64,000 nt of DNA from the NCBI RefSeq assembly GCF_000427825.1, contig NZ_ATYT01000007.1:124001-188000 (forward strand). Direction: 5' to 3'. Below are positions 34,080 through 42,975 of the stretch, piece by piece. Within the stretch, counting starts at the first letter, position 1; every line of letters begins with the position of its first letter. A program made the position numbers and the translations under genes. Below the pieces are notes generated by a model that was not told where the DNA came from, made no database searches, and was given only the letters and a program-made list of their open reading frames with translations. The stretch is from Thermocrispum municipale DSM 44069. GTDB taxonomy: Bacteria > Actinomycetota > Actinomycetes > Mycobacteriales > Pseudonocardiaceae.

Positions 34080-35318
34080 ATGACCGGTCCTGCCGAGCAG
34101 GCACACGAGGCGCAGCGCGTGCAGTCCCCCGGGCCGCTCGCCGGCGTCCGGGTCGTCGAGCTGGGCTCGATGTACGCAGCCCCAACAGCCGGACGCATGC
34201 TCCGCGACTTCGGCGCGGACGTCGTCAAGGTCGAGGACCCGCGGAGCGGCGATTTCGCCCGACAGTGGCAGCCCTCCCACAAGGGCCTGGCCATCGGCTA
34301 CTCGCGCCTCAACTCCGGCAAGCGCTCCGTCGGTATCGACATGCGCACGCCCGAGGGACGCCGGGTGGCGGAGCAGCTGATCGCGGGAGCAGACGTGGTC
34401 ATCGAAAACTTCCGGCCGGGGCGCATGGAGGCATGGGGGCTCGGCTTCGAACAGCTCTCGGCCAAGAATCCGCGCCTGGTGATGACCAGAGTCAGCGGAT
34501 TCGGCCAAACCGGCCCCTACGCCGGCCGTCCCGGGTTCGGCACGGTCGCAGAGACCATGTCGGGCTACGCCTTCCTCAACGGCTGGCCGCACACCCCGCC
34601 CACCGCACCGCCGTTCGGGTTCGCCGACTCGATCGCCGGTATCTCCGCAGCATTCGGCACGGCCATGGCCCTGTACAAGCGCGAACTGACCGGACAAGGC
34701 TCCGAGGTCGATGTAGCACTGTACGAGCCGCTGATGTTCATCCTCGGCGATGCCGTCCTCAACTACACCGCGAGCGGCACGATCATGCAGCGCCACGGCA
34801 ACGCGTCCGGGGCCGCGTCACCTCGGGGCATCTACCAGGCCGCCGACGGAGGCTGGCTCTCCATCGCCGCGTCCAACCAGACAATCGCCATGCGACTGTT
34901 CGACGCGATGGGGATGCCCGAACTGAAGAACGACGAACGGTTCGCCACCAATGCTGCGCGCATGGCCAACAACGAAGAGATGCAGAAGATCGTCATCGAC
35001 TGGGTGGGGTCGTACCCACGCGACGAGGTGTTGGCGATCCTGGAAAAGCACGAGGTCGTCGCCGCGCCGGTGAACGACGCCAAAGACATCACCGAAGACC
35101 CGCATTTCCGTGAGCGCACCCTCGTCGAGCTGGCCAACACCGTCTTCGGACAAGCGATGATGCCCGGCCCGATCCTGCACTTCGGTAACTATGCGGGACC
35201 GACGTACGACGGTGTCGCCGCGATCGGTGAGCACACGCGGGAGGTTCTCGTCGACGAAGTGGGACTGCCGTCCGATCAGTTCGCCCGACTCGCCCAAGAG
35301 GGCATCGTCAGCGGCTGA
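34080..35318 (+). CDS. Class III CoA transferase (CaiB/BaiF family)
   Basis: A 412-residue family III CoA transferase that would move CoA from a donor thioester to a carboxylic acid. LAGVRVVELGSMYAAPTAGRMLRDFGADVVKVE (in parts) and VVIENFRPGRMEAWGL are family blocks; Asp183 in FADSIAGIS matches the catalytic aspartate. GAGAGG precedes ATG 34080; 30 further upstream residues in frame cross the operator and are rejected. It opens the catabolic locus and is followed by a GntR regulator. The acid it activates is not known. Confidence 0.92.
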   Translation: MTGPAEQAHEAQRVQSPGPLAGVRVVELGSMYAAPTAGRMLRDFGADVVKVEDPRSGDFARQWQPSHKGLAIGYSRLNSGKRSVGIDMRTPEGRRVAEQLIAGADVVIENFRPGRMEAWGLGFEQLSAKNPRLVMTRVSGFGQTGPYAGRPGFGTVAETMSGYAFLNGWPHTPPTAPPFGFADSIAGISAAFGTAMALYKRELTGQGSEVDVALYEPLMFILGDAVLNYTASGTIMQRHGNASGAASPRGIYQAADGGWLSIAASNQTIAMRLFDAMGMPELKNDERFATNAARMANNEEMQKIVIDWVGSYPRDEVLAILEKHEVVAAPVNDAKDITEDPHFRERTLVELANTVFGQAMMPGPILHFGNYAGPTYDGVAAIGEHTREVLVDEVGLPSDQFARLAQEGIVSG

Positions 35319-35418
35319 CCGGGCCGCGGGCGCGCAAATACCCACGAACCGATATGATCATCCCTATGATTGAACCACAGTCCGGGGCGGGCTGGTCAAG
35401 CGTCGAAGGGACATTTCG

Positions 35419-36156
35419 ATGACATCCACCCCATTGCGGCCGCAAAAGACCGCGATGTTGGTGGCGCAGCGCATCGTCGCCGACATCCACGCACGGGGCA
35501 ACGTGATCGGCGACCGACTGCCCCCGGAACGTGCCATGCTCGAGAAGTACGACGTCGGCCGCGGAACCCTGCGCGAGGCGCTGCGCTTCCTCGAACTGCA
35601 GGGCGTCATCACGCTTCGACCCGGACCTGGCGGCGGCCCCGTGGTGGTTCAACCCGACGCGTCAAGTCTGGCCACTTCGCTCACCCTGCTGCTGCAGTTC
35701 TCCGACGCACCGTTCCGCACGATCGCGGAAGGCCGCCTCGGCCTGGAGCCGATCATGGCGCAGTTGGCCGCGGAGCGGATGGACGACAAGGCCCTGTCCA
35801 CGCTGAAGGAGAGCGTGGACAACATGCACGAGAACCTGGACAACCAGGCGGTCTTCCTCGAGGAGAACAAGCGCTTCCACGACGTGATCTCCCAGGGCTC
35901 CGGCAACGCGATGTTCGCCCTGCTCGTCGACGCACTGCTGGGCATTCTCGACGGATCCGCCATCGGCATCGACTACCCGGAGCCCCGGCGCGTCGCGGTG
36001 CACAAAGCACATCTGCGCATCTACCAGGCGATCGAGAAGCACGACCCGGACGCCGCCGCGGCAACCATGCGGGACCACATCAAGGAGTACCTGCGCTACG
36101 CCGAGAAGAAGTTCCCCGAGGTGCTCGACGCCCCCATCGTCTGGGGCCGCCTCTGA
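35419..36156 (+). CDS. GntR/FadR-family transcriptional regulator
   Basis: A 245-residue regulator with an N-terminal winged helix (DRLPPERAMLEKYDVGRGTLREALRFLE in parts: PPERAMLEKYDVGRGTLREA) and an FCD-type all-helical effector domain ending in HLRIYQAIEKHDPDAAAATMRDHI (in parts). FCD regulators sense organic acids or acyl-CoAs through a metal site built by His and Asp residues. Central position in the catabolic locus makes it the best candidate for the local regulator. A strong terminator follows. Confidence 0.9.
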   Translation: MTSTPLRPQKTAMLVAQRIVADIHARGNVIGDRLPPERAMLEKYDVGRGTLREALRFLELQGVITLRPGPGGGPVVVQPDASSLATSLTLLLQFSDAPFRTIAEGRLGLEPIMAQLAAERMDDKALSTLKESVDNMHENLDNQAVFLEENKRFHDVISQGSGNAMFALLVDALLGILDGSAIGIDYPEPRRVAVHKAHLRIYQAIEKHDPDAAAATMRDHIKEYLRYAEKKFPEVLDAPIVWGRL

Positions 36157-36179
36157 CTTCGGAAATCAGGCTCGACACA

Positions 36180-36223
36180 CATCAGGTCCGGCCGCCCGCC
36201 AGGGCGACCGGACCTGATGTTTT
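36180..36223. terminator. Terminator between convergent gntR and SDR genes
   Basis: CATCAGGTCCGG (36180-36191) and CCGGACCTGATG (36208-36219) pair perfectly over 12 bp, with a further inner stem, and are followed by TTTT on the plus strand. Confidence 0.85.
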
Positions 36224-36228
36224 GTCCG

Positions 36229-37068
36229 CTACTTGACGAAAGCGCCGGCGTCCACCGGCAGCGTCACGCCGGTGATGTAGCGCGCCTCGTCGCTGGCGAG
36301 GAACAGCAGCGCGTTGCTGATGTCGTCGCAGTCGACCCACGGAACGGGCAGCGTGTTCAGCGACATGAAGCCCGGCATGGCCTTCTCCTGGGTGGGCTCC
36401 GGGTCGTCCGGCGCGAACATCCCGTAGGTGCCCGGGTTCTGGATCATGATCGTGTCGACATTGGTCGGATGGATCGTGTTCACCCGGATCCGGTGCGGCC
36501 CGAGCTCGTTCGCCAGTGTGCGCATCAGCCCGACGATGCCGTGCTTCGCCGACACGTAGTGCGCGACGTGCTGGATCCCCTTGAGACCGCCGATCGAGCT
36601 GGTGAACGTGATGCTGCCGCCGCTGTCCTGCTCGATGAGCTTCGGGATCGCGACCTTCGCGGTGTGGTAGACGCCGGTCAGGTTGACGTCGATCATGTCC
36701 TTCCACTGCTCGGCGGTGAGCTCCCACGCCTTGCCGTAGGAAGCGATACCCGCATTGGCCACCACGGCGTCGATCCGGCCCAGCTCCGCCACGCCCTCGT
36801 CGAACGCCGCTTGCAACGCGTCGAAGTCACGGACGTCGGCCTTACGTGCGACGACGCGGCGCCCGGTGGCCTCCACCAGCTTCGCCGTCTCATCGAGCTC
36901 GGCCTTCGTCGCCAGGTTGTAGAACGGGGTCACCGTGGCGATGTCCTCGCAAATGTCCACGGCGATGATGTCCGCGCCTTCTTCCGCCATCCGTACCGCG
37001 TGGTTACGCCCCTGCCCCCTCGCCGCCCCGGTGATGAAGGCGACTTTGCCTTCCAACCGTCCTGCCAT
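36229..37068 (-). CDS. Mycofactocin-coupled SDR family oxidoreductase
   Basis: A 279-residue short-chain dehydrogenase of the carveol-dehydrogenase type. It has GKVAFITGAARGQGRNHAVR, then the insertion typical of mycofactocin-coupled SDRs (PFYNLATKAELDETAKLV) after the second strand, NANAGIASYG-type NAG (VVANAGIASYG), Ser in TFTSSIGG and the catalytic YVSAKHG. Members keep NAD bound and pass electrons to mycofactocin. They oxidise secondary alcohols of terpenoids and similar ring compounds. GGAGGTG precedes ATG 37068. No mycofactocin biosynthesis gene lies in this window. Confidence 0.9.
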   Translation of the reverse strand: MAGRLEGKVAFITGAARGQGRNHAVRMAEEGADIIAVDICEDIATVTPFYNLATKAELDETAKLVEATGRRVVARKADVRDFDALQAAFDEGVAELGRIDAVVANAGIASYGKAWELTAEQWKDMIDVNLTGVYHTAKVAIPKLIEQDSGGSITFTSSIGGLKGIQHVAHYVSAKHGIVGLMRTLANELGPHRIRVNTIHPTNVDTIMIQNPGTYGMFAPDDPEPTQEKAMPGFMSLNTLPVPWVDCDDISNALLFLASDEARYITGVTLPVDAGAFVK

Positions 37069-37119
37069 GACTGAGCACCTCCGTGAGTGTCGGCGTTAAG
37101 GCCAATCATTATCAGTAAA

Positions 37120-37208
37120 TGCCACGCTTGGCAACGATCACTTTCCGTGACCGATCATCACCACTTCGAGTCAATGGCCGTTGTGGTACAGGCCATAGAA
37201 TCGTATGG
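37120..37208. promoter_or_regulatory. Divergent control region, SDR / P450
   Basis: TGCCACGCTTGGCA (37120-37133; arms TGCCA/TGGCA) lies on the SDR side and CCATA/TATGG arms (37193-37197, 37204-37208) on the P450 side. The region 37069-37286 is AT-rich for this window and probably holds both promoters. Confidence 0.45.
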
Positions 37209-37286
37209 TATTCATCATTCGCCTAATGGCGGATCACTACATCCCCACCGACGACCGCATCAGTGAAGAGCAACGAGGTGTCTCGA

Positions 37287-38549
37287 TTGACCACCACGAA
37301 AGCGGCCGACGCGGCCCCGGACATCCTGTCCCCCGAGTTCGCCGAGGACCCATATCGCTTCTATCGAGTGCTCCGTGACGAGTACCCGGTGCTGTACCAC
37401 GAGGCCACGAACAGTTTCTTGATCAGCCGCTTCGAGGACTGCGCCAACGCGTTCCGAAACCCCGACTTCTCGAGCCGCAACTACGAATGGCAGCTGGAGC
37501 CGATCCACGGCCGGACGATCCTGCAGATGGAGGGCACCGAGCACTCGCGGCACCGGGCCCTGCTGAACCCGTTCTTCCGCGGCAAGGGGCTCGAGCGGTT
37601 CATGCCGGTGATCATGGAGAACGCCACGCGGCTGATCGACGACGTCGTCCGGCGAGCGGGCCAGGAGCTGGTGGACGGGATCGCCAAGACGGGCCGGGCC
37701 GACCTGGTCGAGGACTTCTCCACGTGGTTCCCGATCAACGTGATGGTCGACATGCTTGGCCTGCCGAAGAGCGACCACGACCGGTTCCACAAGTGGTACC
37801 AGTCGATCATGGCGCACCTGAACAACCTGGCCGGGGACCCCGAGATCACGGCCAGGGCCGAACAGACCCGGCAGGAGCTGCGCGACTACATGCTGCCGAT
37901 CATCGCCGAGCGCCGCGACGGCGACGGCGATGATCTGCTGACCAGGTTGTGCCGGGCCGAAGTCGACGGGCACCAGATGTCCGACGAGGAGATCAAGGCA
38001 TTCGTCAGCCTGCTACTGGTCGCCGGTGGTGAGACGACGGACAAGGCCACCGCGAACATGATCCGCAACCTCATCGACCACCCGGACCAGCTCGAAGCGG
38101 TGCGCAAGGACCGCAGCCTGGTGGACAACGCCATCGCCGAGACGCTGCGTCACTCCGGTCCGGTGCACATGATCATGCGGCAGACCGAGACCGACGTGGA
38201 GCTGCACGGCACAACGATTCCGCGGGGGTCGACGTGCATCATGATGCTGAGCGCGGCGAACCGGGACGACCGGCAATTCGCCGATCCGGACGAGTTCAAC
38301 ATCTTCCGCGAGGACCTCGACGTCGCGAAGGCCTTCAGCGGCGCGGCCAACCACGTGCAGTTCATCCTGGGCAGGCACTTCTGTGTGGGTTCGCTGCTGG
38401 CACGCCGGGAGATGCAGACGGCGCTGAACCTGGTGCTCGACCAGCTGCACGACCTGCGCTACCAGGAAGGATTCACCCCGACAGAAACCGGCCTGTACAC
38501 CCGCAGCGTGCCGGAACTGCTGGTGGAGTTCACGCCGGCGAAGCCATAA
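37287..38549 (+). CDS. Cytochrome P450
   Basis: About 420 residues. The I-helix motif is LLLVAGGETTDKA, the ExxR motif is ETLRHSG, and the heme loop is FILGRHFCVGSLLARREM with the Cys thiolate. It is a soluble class I bacterial P450 with no membrane anchor; no ferredoxin or ferredoxin reductase gene is adjacent, so electrons come from elsewhere. TTG 37287 is chosen because GAGGTG ends six bases before it; GTG 37278 and 37263 are in-frame alternatives. It is divergent from a mycofactocin-type SDR, suggesting hydroxylation followed by oxidation to a ketone. Confidence 0.92.
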   Translation: MTTTKAADAAPDILSPEFAEDPYRFYRVLRDEYPVLYHEATNSFLISRFEDCANAFRNPDFSSRNYEWQLEPIHGRTILQMEGTEHSRHRALLNPFFRGKGLERFMPVIMENATRLIDDVVRRAGQELVDGIAKTGRADLVEDFSTWFPINVMVDMLGLPKSDHDRFHKWYQSIMAHLNNLAGDPEITARAEQTRQELRDYMLPIIAERRDGDGDDLLTRLCRAEVDGHQMSDEEIKAFVSLLLVAGGETTDKATANMIRNLIDHPDQLEAVRKDRSLVDNAIAETLRHSGPVHMIMRQTETDVELHGTTIPRGSTCIMMLSAANRDDRQFADPDEFNIFREDLDVAKAFSGAANHVQFILGRHFCVGSLLARREMQTALNLVLDQLHDLRYQEGFTPTETGLYTRSVPELLVEFTPAKP

Positions 38550-38592
38550 GCGGACGGTGCTGACGGCATCGGGGGTGTCGTCAACGCAGCGC

Positions 38593-38627
38593 GGCCGGTC
38601 GCCCGTCAGTGAGCGGGGCGGCCGGCC
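38593..38627 (+). terminator. Hairpin after the P450 gene
   Basis: GGCCGGTCGCCC (38593-38604) and GGGCGGCCGGCC (38616-38627) pair over 12 bp with one G-T wobble and an 11-base loop. Confidence 0.6.
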
Positions 38628-38896
38628 GCCGTGCTGTCTGGGCGCGGCCCGGACCAGGGGTGAAGAAGACGTCCGCCAGCGGCCGTGACGGCTGGCTTGT
38701 ACACCTCGTCGAACGAGCGGCGCGATTCGACAACGCCGACGTGCCCAGCCGCCATCAGAGCGCAGCACGGGGTCGGTGCCCGCCAGGGCATCACGTGGCG
38801 GACAAGTGAGCCGACTCGATGCCGCGGTAGCGCGACCCGGTAGTGCGGACGGCCCTGACCTAGCCGAACCCGCCACGCGGGCAGCGCGCAAGCCAA
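38628..38896. other. Non-coding stretch between convergent genes
   Basis: No frame here has convincing coding character. A 66-codon plus-strand frame (38609-38809) lacks a ribosome site and resembles no family. It could be a remnant of a lost gene. Nothing else is recognised. Confidence 0.5.
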
Positions 38897-38922
38897 CAGG
38901 CTCCGAGTGAACGGGGAGCCTG
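38897..38922 (-). terminator. Hairpin after the amidohydrolase gene
   Basis: CAGGCTCC (38897-38904) and GGAGCCTG (38915-38922) pair perfectly around a 10-base loop, seven bases beyond the amidohydrolase stop. Confidence 0.55.
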
Positions 38923-38928
38923 GATCCG

Positions 38929-39726
38929 TCAGTGCGGCAGCCGGTCGCCCAGCAGTTCCGCCAGCGTGCCGCCGAGCACCCGCTCGGTCTCGTCGTCCGA
39001 CAGCCCGAGCGCCTCGATCGCCCGGATCTCGTCCCCCGGGCTGGTCATCGGCCAGTCGGAGCCGAAGATGACCCGCTCCGCGCCGTGCTTGCGGATCAGG
39101 TTGCGCACCCGCTCCGGGCGCAGCCGGGCGAGCGACGGCGGCCAGGACGTCTCCAGCACCACATCGGCGCCCGCCAGCATCTCCTCGGCGTCGTCCAGGA
39201 TCTTGTAGCCGCCGAAGTGGCAGGCCATCAGCCGCAGGCCCGGGAACTGCCGGGTGATGTCCCGGATCATCTTCGGACTCGACAAGCTGTTGGTGTACGC
39301 GTCGCCACCCTCGCCCACGTGCACGATCACCACGTAGTCGCTGCCGAACGCCTCGAAGATCTCCCACAACCGCTTGTCGTCCAGGGCAAACCGCTGGAAT
39401 AGCGGGTGCACCTTCACCGCTCGCACGCCGTGCCGCTCGAGGCTGGCGATGTTCTCCTCGACGCTGAGGTCGACATGCACGGTCCCGAACGGCACGTGCC
39501 GCTCGTCGGCGATCCCGGCGACGAACCGGTTCACCGAGTCCACGTGCCGGGCCTCGTTGGCGATGGCCAGGCAACAGCTGACGTCGACGCCGCTGCGCTC
39601 CATGTCGCTGGTCAGTCCGCCGACCGTGCCGTCGCCGCGGGCCTCGAGCCCGGGCACCCGGTTGCTGCCGAGCGCGATCTTGGCGATCCTGTCGGGCCAG
39701 ACGTGCGTGTGGGCGTCGATGATCAC
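38929..39726 (-). CDS. Amidohydrolase family 2 protein (ACMSD-like)
   Basis: A 265-residue metal-dependent TIM-barrel protein. The N-terminal IIDAHTHVWP has the HxH metal motif, VKVHPLFQRFALDD and ACHFGGYK hold further His ligands, and VIFGSDWPM contains the conserved Asp. The family includes decarboxylases and C-C or C-O hydrolases acting on ring acids. GTG 39726 directly precedes the barrel's first strand and follows GAGAGGA; a longer start at 39768 overlaps the upstream SDR gene. Last gene of a minus-strand run with an SDR and two acyl-CoA dehydrogenases. Confidence 0.88.
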   Translation of the reverse strand: MIIDAHTHVWPDRIAKIALGSNRVPGLEARGDGTVGGLTSDMERSGVDVSCCLAIANEARHVDSVNRFVAGIADERHVPFGTVHVDLSVEENIASLERHGVRAVKVHPLFQRFALDDKRLWEIFEAFGSDYVVIVHVGEGGDAYTNSLSSPKMIRDITRQFPGLRLMACHFGGYKILDDAEEMLAGADVVLETSWPPSLARLRPERVRNLIRKHGAERVIFGSDWPMTSPGDEIRAIEALGLSDDETERVLGGTLAELLGDRLPH

Positions 39727-39745
39727 GCGGACATCCTCTCGGTCG

Positions 39746-40495
39746 TCACAGCTTTCCGGACTCGCCACCGTCGATCACGAAGATCGCCCCGGTGGTGAAC
39801 GACGACAGGGGCGAGACGAGCAGGCAAGTCAGCGGCACGATCTCTTCCGGGTCCGCCATCCGTCCCATCGGGATCTTCGCGATCCGCTTGGCGTACAGCT
39901 CCGGCGACTCGGTCACCGCTTTTTGCGCCTCGGTCACGAACGCACCCGGTGCGATGCAGTTGACCTGCACGTTCTTGGCCGCCCACTCGGCGGCCAGCGC
40001 CTCGGTGAAGCGGACCACCGCCCCTTTGGAGGTCGAGTAGGGCACCAGGTACGGCTTGCCGCGCACACCGGTGGTGGACGCGATGTTGACGATCCGCCCG
40101 GCCCCCTGCTCGATCATCTGCCGTCCGGCGGCTTGCGCGAGAATCATGGGAGCGATGACGTTGACGGTCATCGCATCCTTCCACACCTCGGGGTCCTGCG
40201 TGGCGAACTTGCCGGCGGGCGCGATTCCGGCGTTGTTGACCAGCCCGTCGATACGGCCGTGCCGCTCCAGCACTTCGGGCACGAGCTGTTTGACGGACGA
40301 CTCGTCGCGCATGTCGACCGTTGCCGTGCTGATCCGGCCTTCGCCCTGTGCGGCGACCTCAGCCAGGGCGTCTGTGGACCGGGCGGCGGCCACCACCGTG
40401 GCGCCCTCCTTGGCCAAGGCGATCGCCATCGCAGCCCCCAGGCCACGGCTGGCCCCGGTGACCAGGACGACGCTGCCGTCGAGCCCGAGGTCCAT
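39746..40495 (-). CDS. Short-chain dehydrogenase/reductase (FabG-like)
   Basis: A 249-residue classical SDR. VLVTGASRGLGAAMAIALAKEG binds NAD(P) (quoted in part: TGASRGLG), NNAGIAPAG is the second motif, and the catalytic set is Ser in VNIASTTG and YSTSKGA. It probably interconverts a hydroxyacyl and a ketoacyl intermediate. ATG 40495 overlaps the stop of the upstream acyl-CoA dehydrogenase (TGATG), so the two are coupled. An amidohydrolase gene follows after 19 bases. Confidence 0.92.
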   Translation of the reverse strand: MDLGLDGSVVLVTGASRGLGAAMAIALAKEGATVVAAARSTDALAEVAAQGEGRISTATVDMRDESSVKQLVPEVLERHGRIDGLVNNAGIAPAGKFATQDPEVWKDAMTVNVIAPMILAQAAGRQMIEQGAGRIVNIASTTGVRGKPYLVPYSTSKGAVVRFTEALAAEWAAKNVQVNCIAPGAFVTEAQKAVTESPELYAKRIAKIPMGRMADPEEIVPLTCLLVSPLSSFTTGAIFVIDGGESGKL

Positions 40496-41637
40496 CAGCG
40501 ACTCCCCTTCGCCAGACGACGCGCCAGCGAGTCGAGCAGCACCTCGGTGGCGCCTTCGTAGATCCGCAGCGGCCGGGCGTTGCGGTACAGCCGCTCGATC
40601 TTGGACCCGCGCACGAGCCCGAAGCGGCCCATGACCTGCAGCGACCGGTCCACCACCGCGGCGGCGGCCTCGGTCGCGTGCACTTTCGCCATCGACGAGT
40701 AGTCGAGGTGTCCGAGCGGGTCGCTCTTGGCCAGCGACGCGGCCCGGTAGACGAACGCGCGAGCGGCCTCGACGTCGGTCCACGACTGAGCCAGCTTCTG
40801 CGACACCGCGCCGAGCTCGATCAACGGCTTGCCGAACTGCTCACGGCACAGCACGTGCGCTTTCGCCTCGTCGAGCGCGGCCTGCGCCAAGCCGACACCG
40901 GAAGCCGCGACGGAGACCCGGAACACGGCCAGCGTCTGCAACATCAGCGAGAACGCCTTGCCCGGCACCCCGAGCCGGTGGCTGGCGGGAACCCGCACAT
41001 CGGTGAAGGTCAGCTCACCGAGAATGTGCGGCGCCATGAGGTCGGCTCCGCGCACGATGTCGAGTCCGGGCGTGCCGGCGGGCACCAGCACCATCGACCA
41101 GCCTTCGCCTTCCCGCACGAGCGTGCAGTAGAACGCGGCGGCACCGCCGTTGGTGATGAACGACTTGCGCCCGTTGATGACCAGCTCGTCGCCATCGGCC
41201 CGCATCGTGGTGGTGATCGCGCGCAGGTCGGACCCGACTTCGGGCTCGGTCAGTGCCAGGCCCGCGATGGCGTCGAGCGCGGCCACCTTGGGCAGCCACT
41301 GTTGCTTCAGCTCCTCCGCGCCGCCGACGGACAGCGAGTAGCTGCCCACGCCCTGCATGCCGAACATCGAATCGAGGTGCGCCGACGAATACATCAGCGC
41401 CTCCCGTACGACGGCGATCGTCAGCGGGTCGAGGACGTCGTCATGTCCGCCATAGGCCTTCGGGACCACGTACCGGGCCAGACCGCTCGCCCGCAGCGCC
41501 TCGAGGCACCCTTGATGCACGGTGACCGCCTCGTCGGCCTCCGCCGCGAACGGCTCGACCTTCGCCGCGACATCGCGGGCCAACTCCTGGACCTTGCGGT
41601 GCTGCGGACCGAGGTCGAACAGCTGACCAGCTTCCAC
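40495..41637 (-). CDS. Acyl-CoA dehydrogenase, canonical catalytic Glu
   Basis: A 380-residue FAD-dependent acyl-CoA dehydrogenase. LALTEPEVGSDLRAITT and INGRKSFITNGGAAAFY are flavin contacts, REQFGKPLIELGAVSQKLA is the family signature, and Glu361 in LRIYEGATEVLL is the usual catalytic base. It introduces an alpha,beta double bond into an acyl-CoA. The only in-frame start near the family N-terminus is GTG 41637, with GAAGGGA upstream. It lies 43 bases after another, differently built acyl-CoA dehydrogenase. Confidence 0.92.
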   Translation of the reverse strand: MEAGQLFDLGPQHRKVQELARDVAAKVEPFAAEADEAVTVHQGCLEALRASGLARYVVPKAYGGHDDVLDPLTIAVVREALMYSSAHLDSMFGMQGVGSYSLSVGGAEELKQQWLPKVAALDAIAGLALTEPEVGSDLRAITTTMRADGDELVINGRKSFITNGGAAAFYCTLVREGEGWSMVLVPAGTPGLDIVRGADLMAPHILGELTFTDVRVPASHRLGVPGKAFSLMLQTLAVFRVSVAASGVGLAQAALDEAKAHVLCREQFGKPLIELGAVSQKLAQSWTDVEAARAFVYRAASLAKSDPLGHLDYSSMAKVHATEAAAAVVDRSLQVMGRFGLVRGSKIERLYRNARPLRIYEGATEVLLDSLARRLAKGSR

Positions 41638-41680
41638 GATGATGAGTCCCTTCTCGAAAGTGCTGACGGCGAGCGACGGC

Positions 41681-42832
41681 TCAGCTGCGCTGGTCGAACT
41701 TGCGACCGAGAAGCTCGGAGACGATGCGGATGCGCTGCATCGTCGGCGTCCCGCCTGCGATCGCCCAGCCATGTGAGTCACGGTGCAGGCGTTCCAGACC
41801 GTACTCCTCGGTGTAGCCGTTGCCGCCGTGAATCTGCATGGCCAAGTCGGTGACGCGCTTGGCCATCTCGTTGGCGGCACACTTGGCCAGCGAGACCTGG
41901 AGCGGGTCCGGGATGCCGGTCTGCCGGGCGGAAGCGGCCGCCCGGTCACGCAGCAGCCGGGCGGACTCCACGTCGAGCACCATGTCGGCGACCATCACCT
42001 GGATCGCCTGGAACTCCACCAGCGGCTTGCCGAACTGCTCGCGCTCCTGGATGTACTGCAACGTCTTGTCCAGCGCGGCCTGCCCGATGGCCAGGCTCAT
42101 GGTGGTATTGCCCAGGCGCTCGATCGAGAAGATGCCGAACAGTTTGCCGAACGAGCCCGCCGGGACCACGATGTCGTCGAGCGGCACCTCGACGTTGTCG
42201 AAGTACAGGTCGGCGGACGGGATCCCGCGGAAACCCATCAGCCGCTCGCTGGCCCCGAAGCTGAACCCGGGCGTGCCCTTTTCCACCACGACGGCCCCGA
42301 TGCCCTTCGAGCCGGGGGCGTCCGACAGCCGGCAGTACAGCAGGTACTGGTCGGCCTCGCCGCCGTTGGAGATCCACCGCTTGGTGCCGTTGATGACGAG
42401 CTTGCCACCGACCTCTTTCGCCGTGGTGCGCATGTCGGTGGCCGCGGACCCGGCGTGCGGCTCGGAAATGGCCACGGCCATCGTCTTGCGCCCGCTGATG
42501 ATGTCGGGCAGCCAACGCGCACGCTGCTCTTCGGTACCGAGGTGGGTGATCACCTGCGCCGGACCGGTGTTCGACTCGAACACCTGGAACGCGGCCGGAC
42601 GGCACACCTTGGCCAGCTCCTCGATGACCACCAGCGCCTCCTCGAGCGGGGCGCCGGCTCCACCGTACTTCTCCGGGTGCGCGATCCCCAGGAACCCGAG
42701 GTCACCGAGCCGTAGCCGCTCCTGCTTCGGGAGCGGAGTGCGGTTGACGTCCAGCGACTCGGCCATGGGCTCGTAGATCTCTTTCGCCACCCGGGCAGCG
42801 AGCTGCCGGATCTCCGCGTGCTGGTCCGACAC
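41681..42832 (-). CDS. Acyl-CoA dehydrogenase with shifted catalytic Glu
   Basis: A 383-residue acyl-CoA dehydrogenase. VAISEPHAGSAATDMRTTA and INGTKRWISNGGEADQY bind FAD/substrate and REQFGKPLVEFQAIQ is the signature. At the canonical catalytic position it has IAGGT (Gly360) instead of IYEGT, but Glu238 in SIERLGN aligns with the base used by isovaleryl-CoA and long-chain dehydrogenases. That suggests a branched or alicyclic acyl-CoA. AGGAGG precedes GTG 42832. It heads the ACAD-ACAD-SDR-amidohydrolase operon. Confidence 0.9.
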   Translation of the reverse strand: MSDQHAEIRQLAARVAKEIYEPMAESLDVNRTPLPKQERLRLGDLGFLGIAHPEKYGGAGAPLEEALVVIEELAKVCRPAAFQVFESNTGPAQVITHLGTEEQRARWLPDIISGRKTMAVAISEPHAGSAATDMRTTAKEVGGKLVINGTKRWISNGGEADQYLLYCRLSDAPGSKGIGAVVVEKGTPGFSFGASERLMGFRGIPSADLYFDNVEVPLDDIVVPAGSFGKLFGIFSIERLGNTTMSLAIGQAALDKTLQYIQEREQFGKPLVEFQAIQVMVADMVLDVESARLLRDRAAASARQTGIPDPLQVSLAKCAANEMAKRVTDLAMQIHGGNGYTEEYGLERLHRDSHGWAIAGGTPTMQRIRIVSELLGRKFDQRS

Positions 42833-42975
42833 GGACTCACCTCCTTGGTTGCTAATGATTATTATAGATTTGGTGAGCCAGTGTCAATAAGCCGACCCTC
42901 CGGCCAGCCGCCCACCACACCGGAGACGCCATTGGCTCGTGGACACAGAGATGACAATCATGATAAGCAATAACC
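42833..42975. promoter_or_regulatory. Divergent control region, ACAD operon / thiolase operon
   Basis: On the minus strand TTGACA (about 42887-42882), 15 bases, TATAAT precede the dehydrogenase gene. TGCTAATGA (42850-42858) and TGATAAGCA (42961-42969, the reverse complement of TGCTTATCA) are copies of one motif facing each gene. The thiolase start has no ribosome site but CATGAT lies 12 bases before it. Confidence 0.55.

Noticed and set aside
34565-34575. Missing catalytic Asp in the class III CoA transferase (PGFGTVAE)
   Set aside because: The catalytic Asp of this family aligns with Asp183 in FADSIAGIS, which is present; the PGFG segment is elsewhere in the fold.
38609-38809. 66-residue plus-strand protein
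   Set aside because: No ribosome site, no family similarity and it overlaps the P450 terminator hairpin.
42833-42975. Unambiguous single promoter for the thiolase gene
   Set aside because: Several AT-rich hexamers fit loosely (CATGAT, GATAAG) and none has a good -35 partner, so no site was called.
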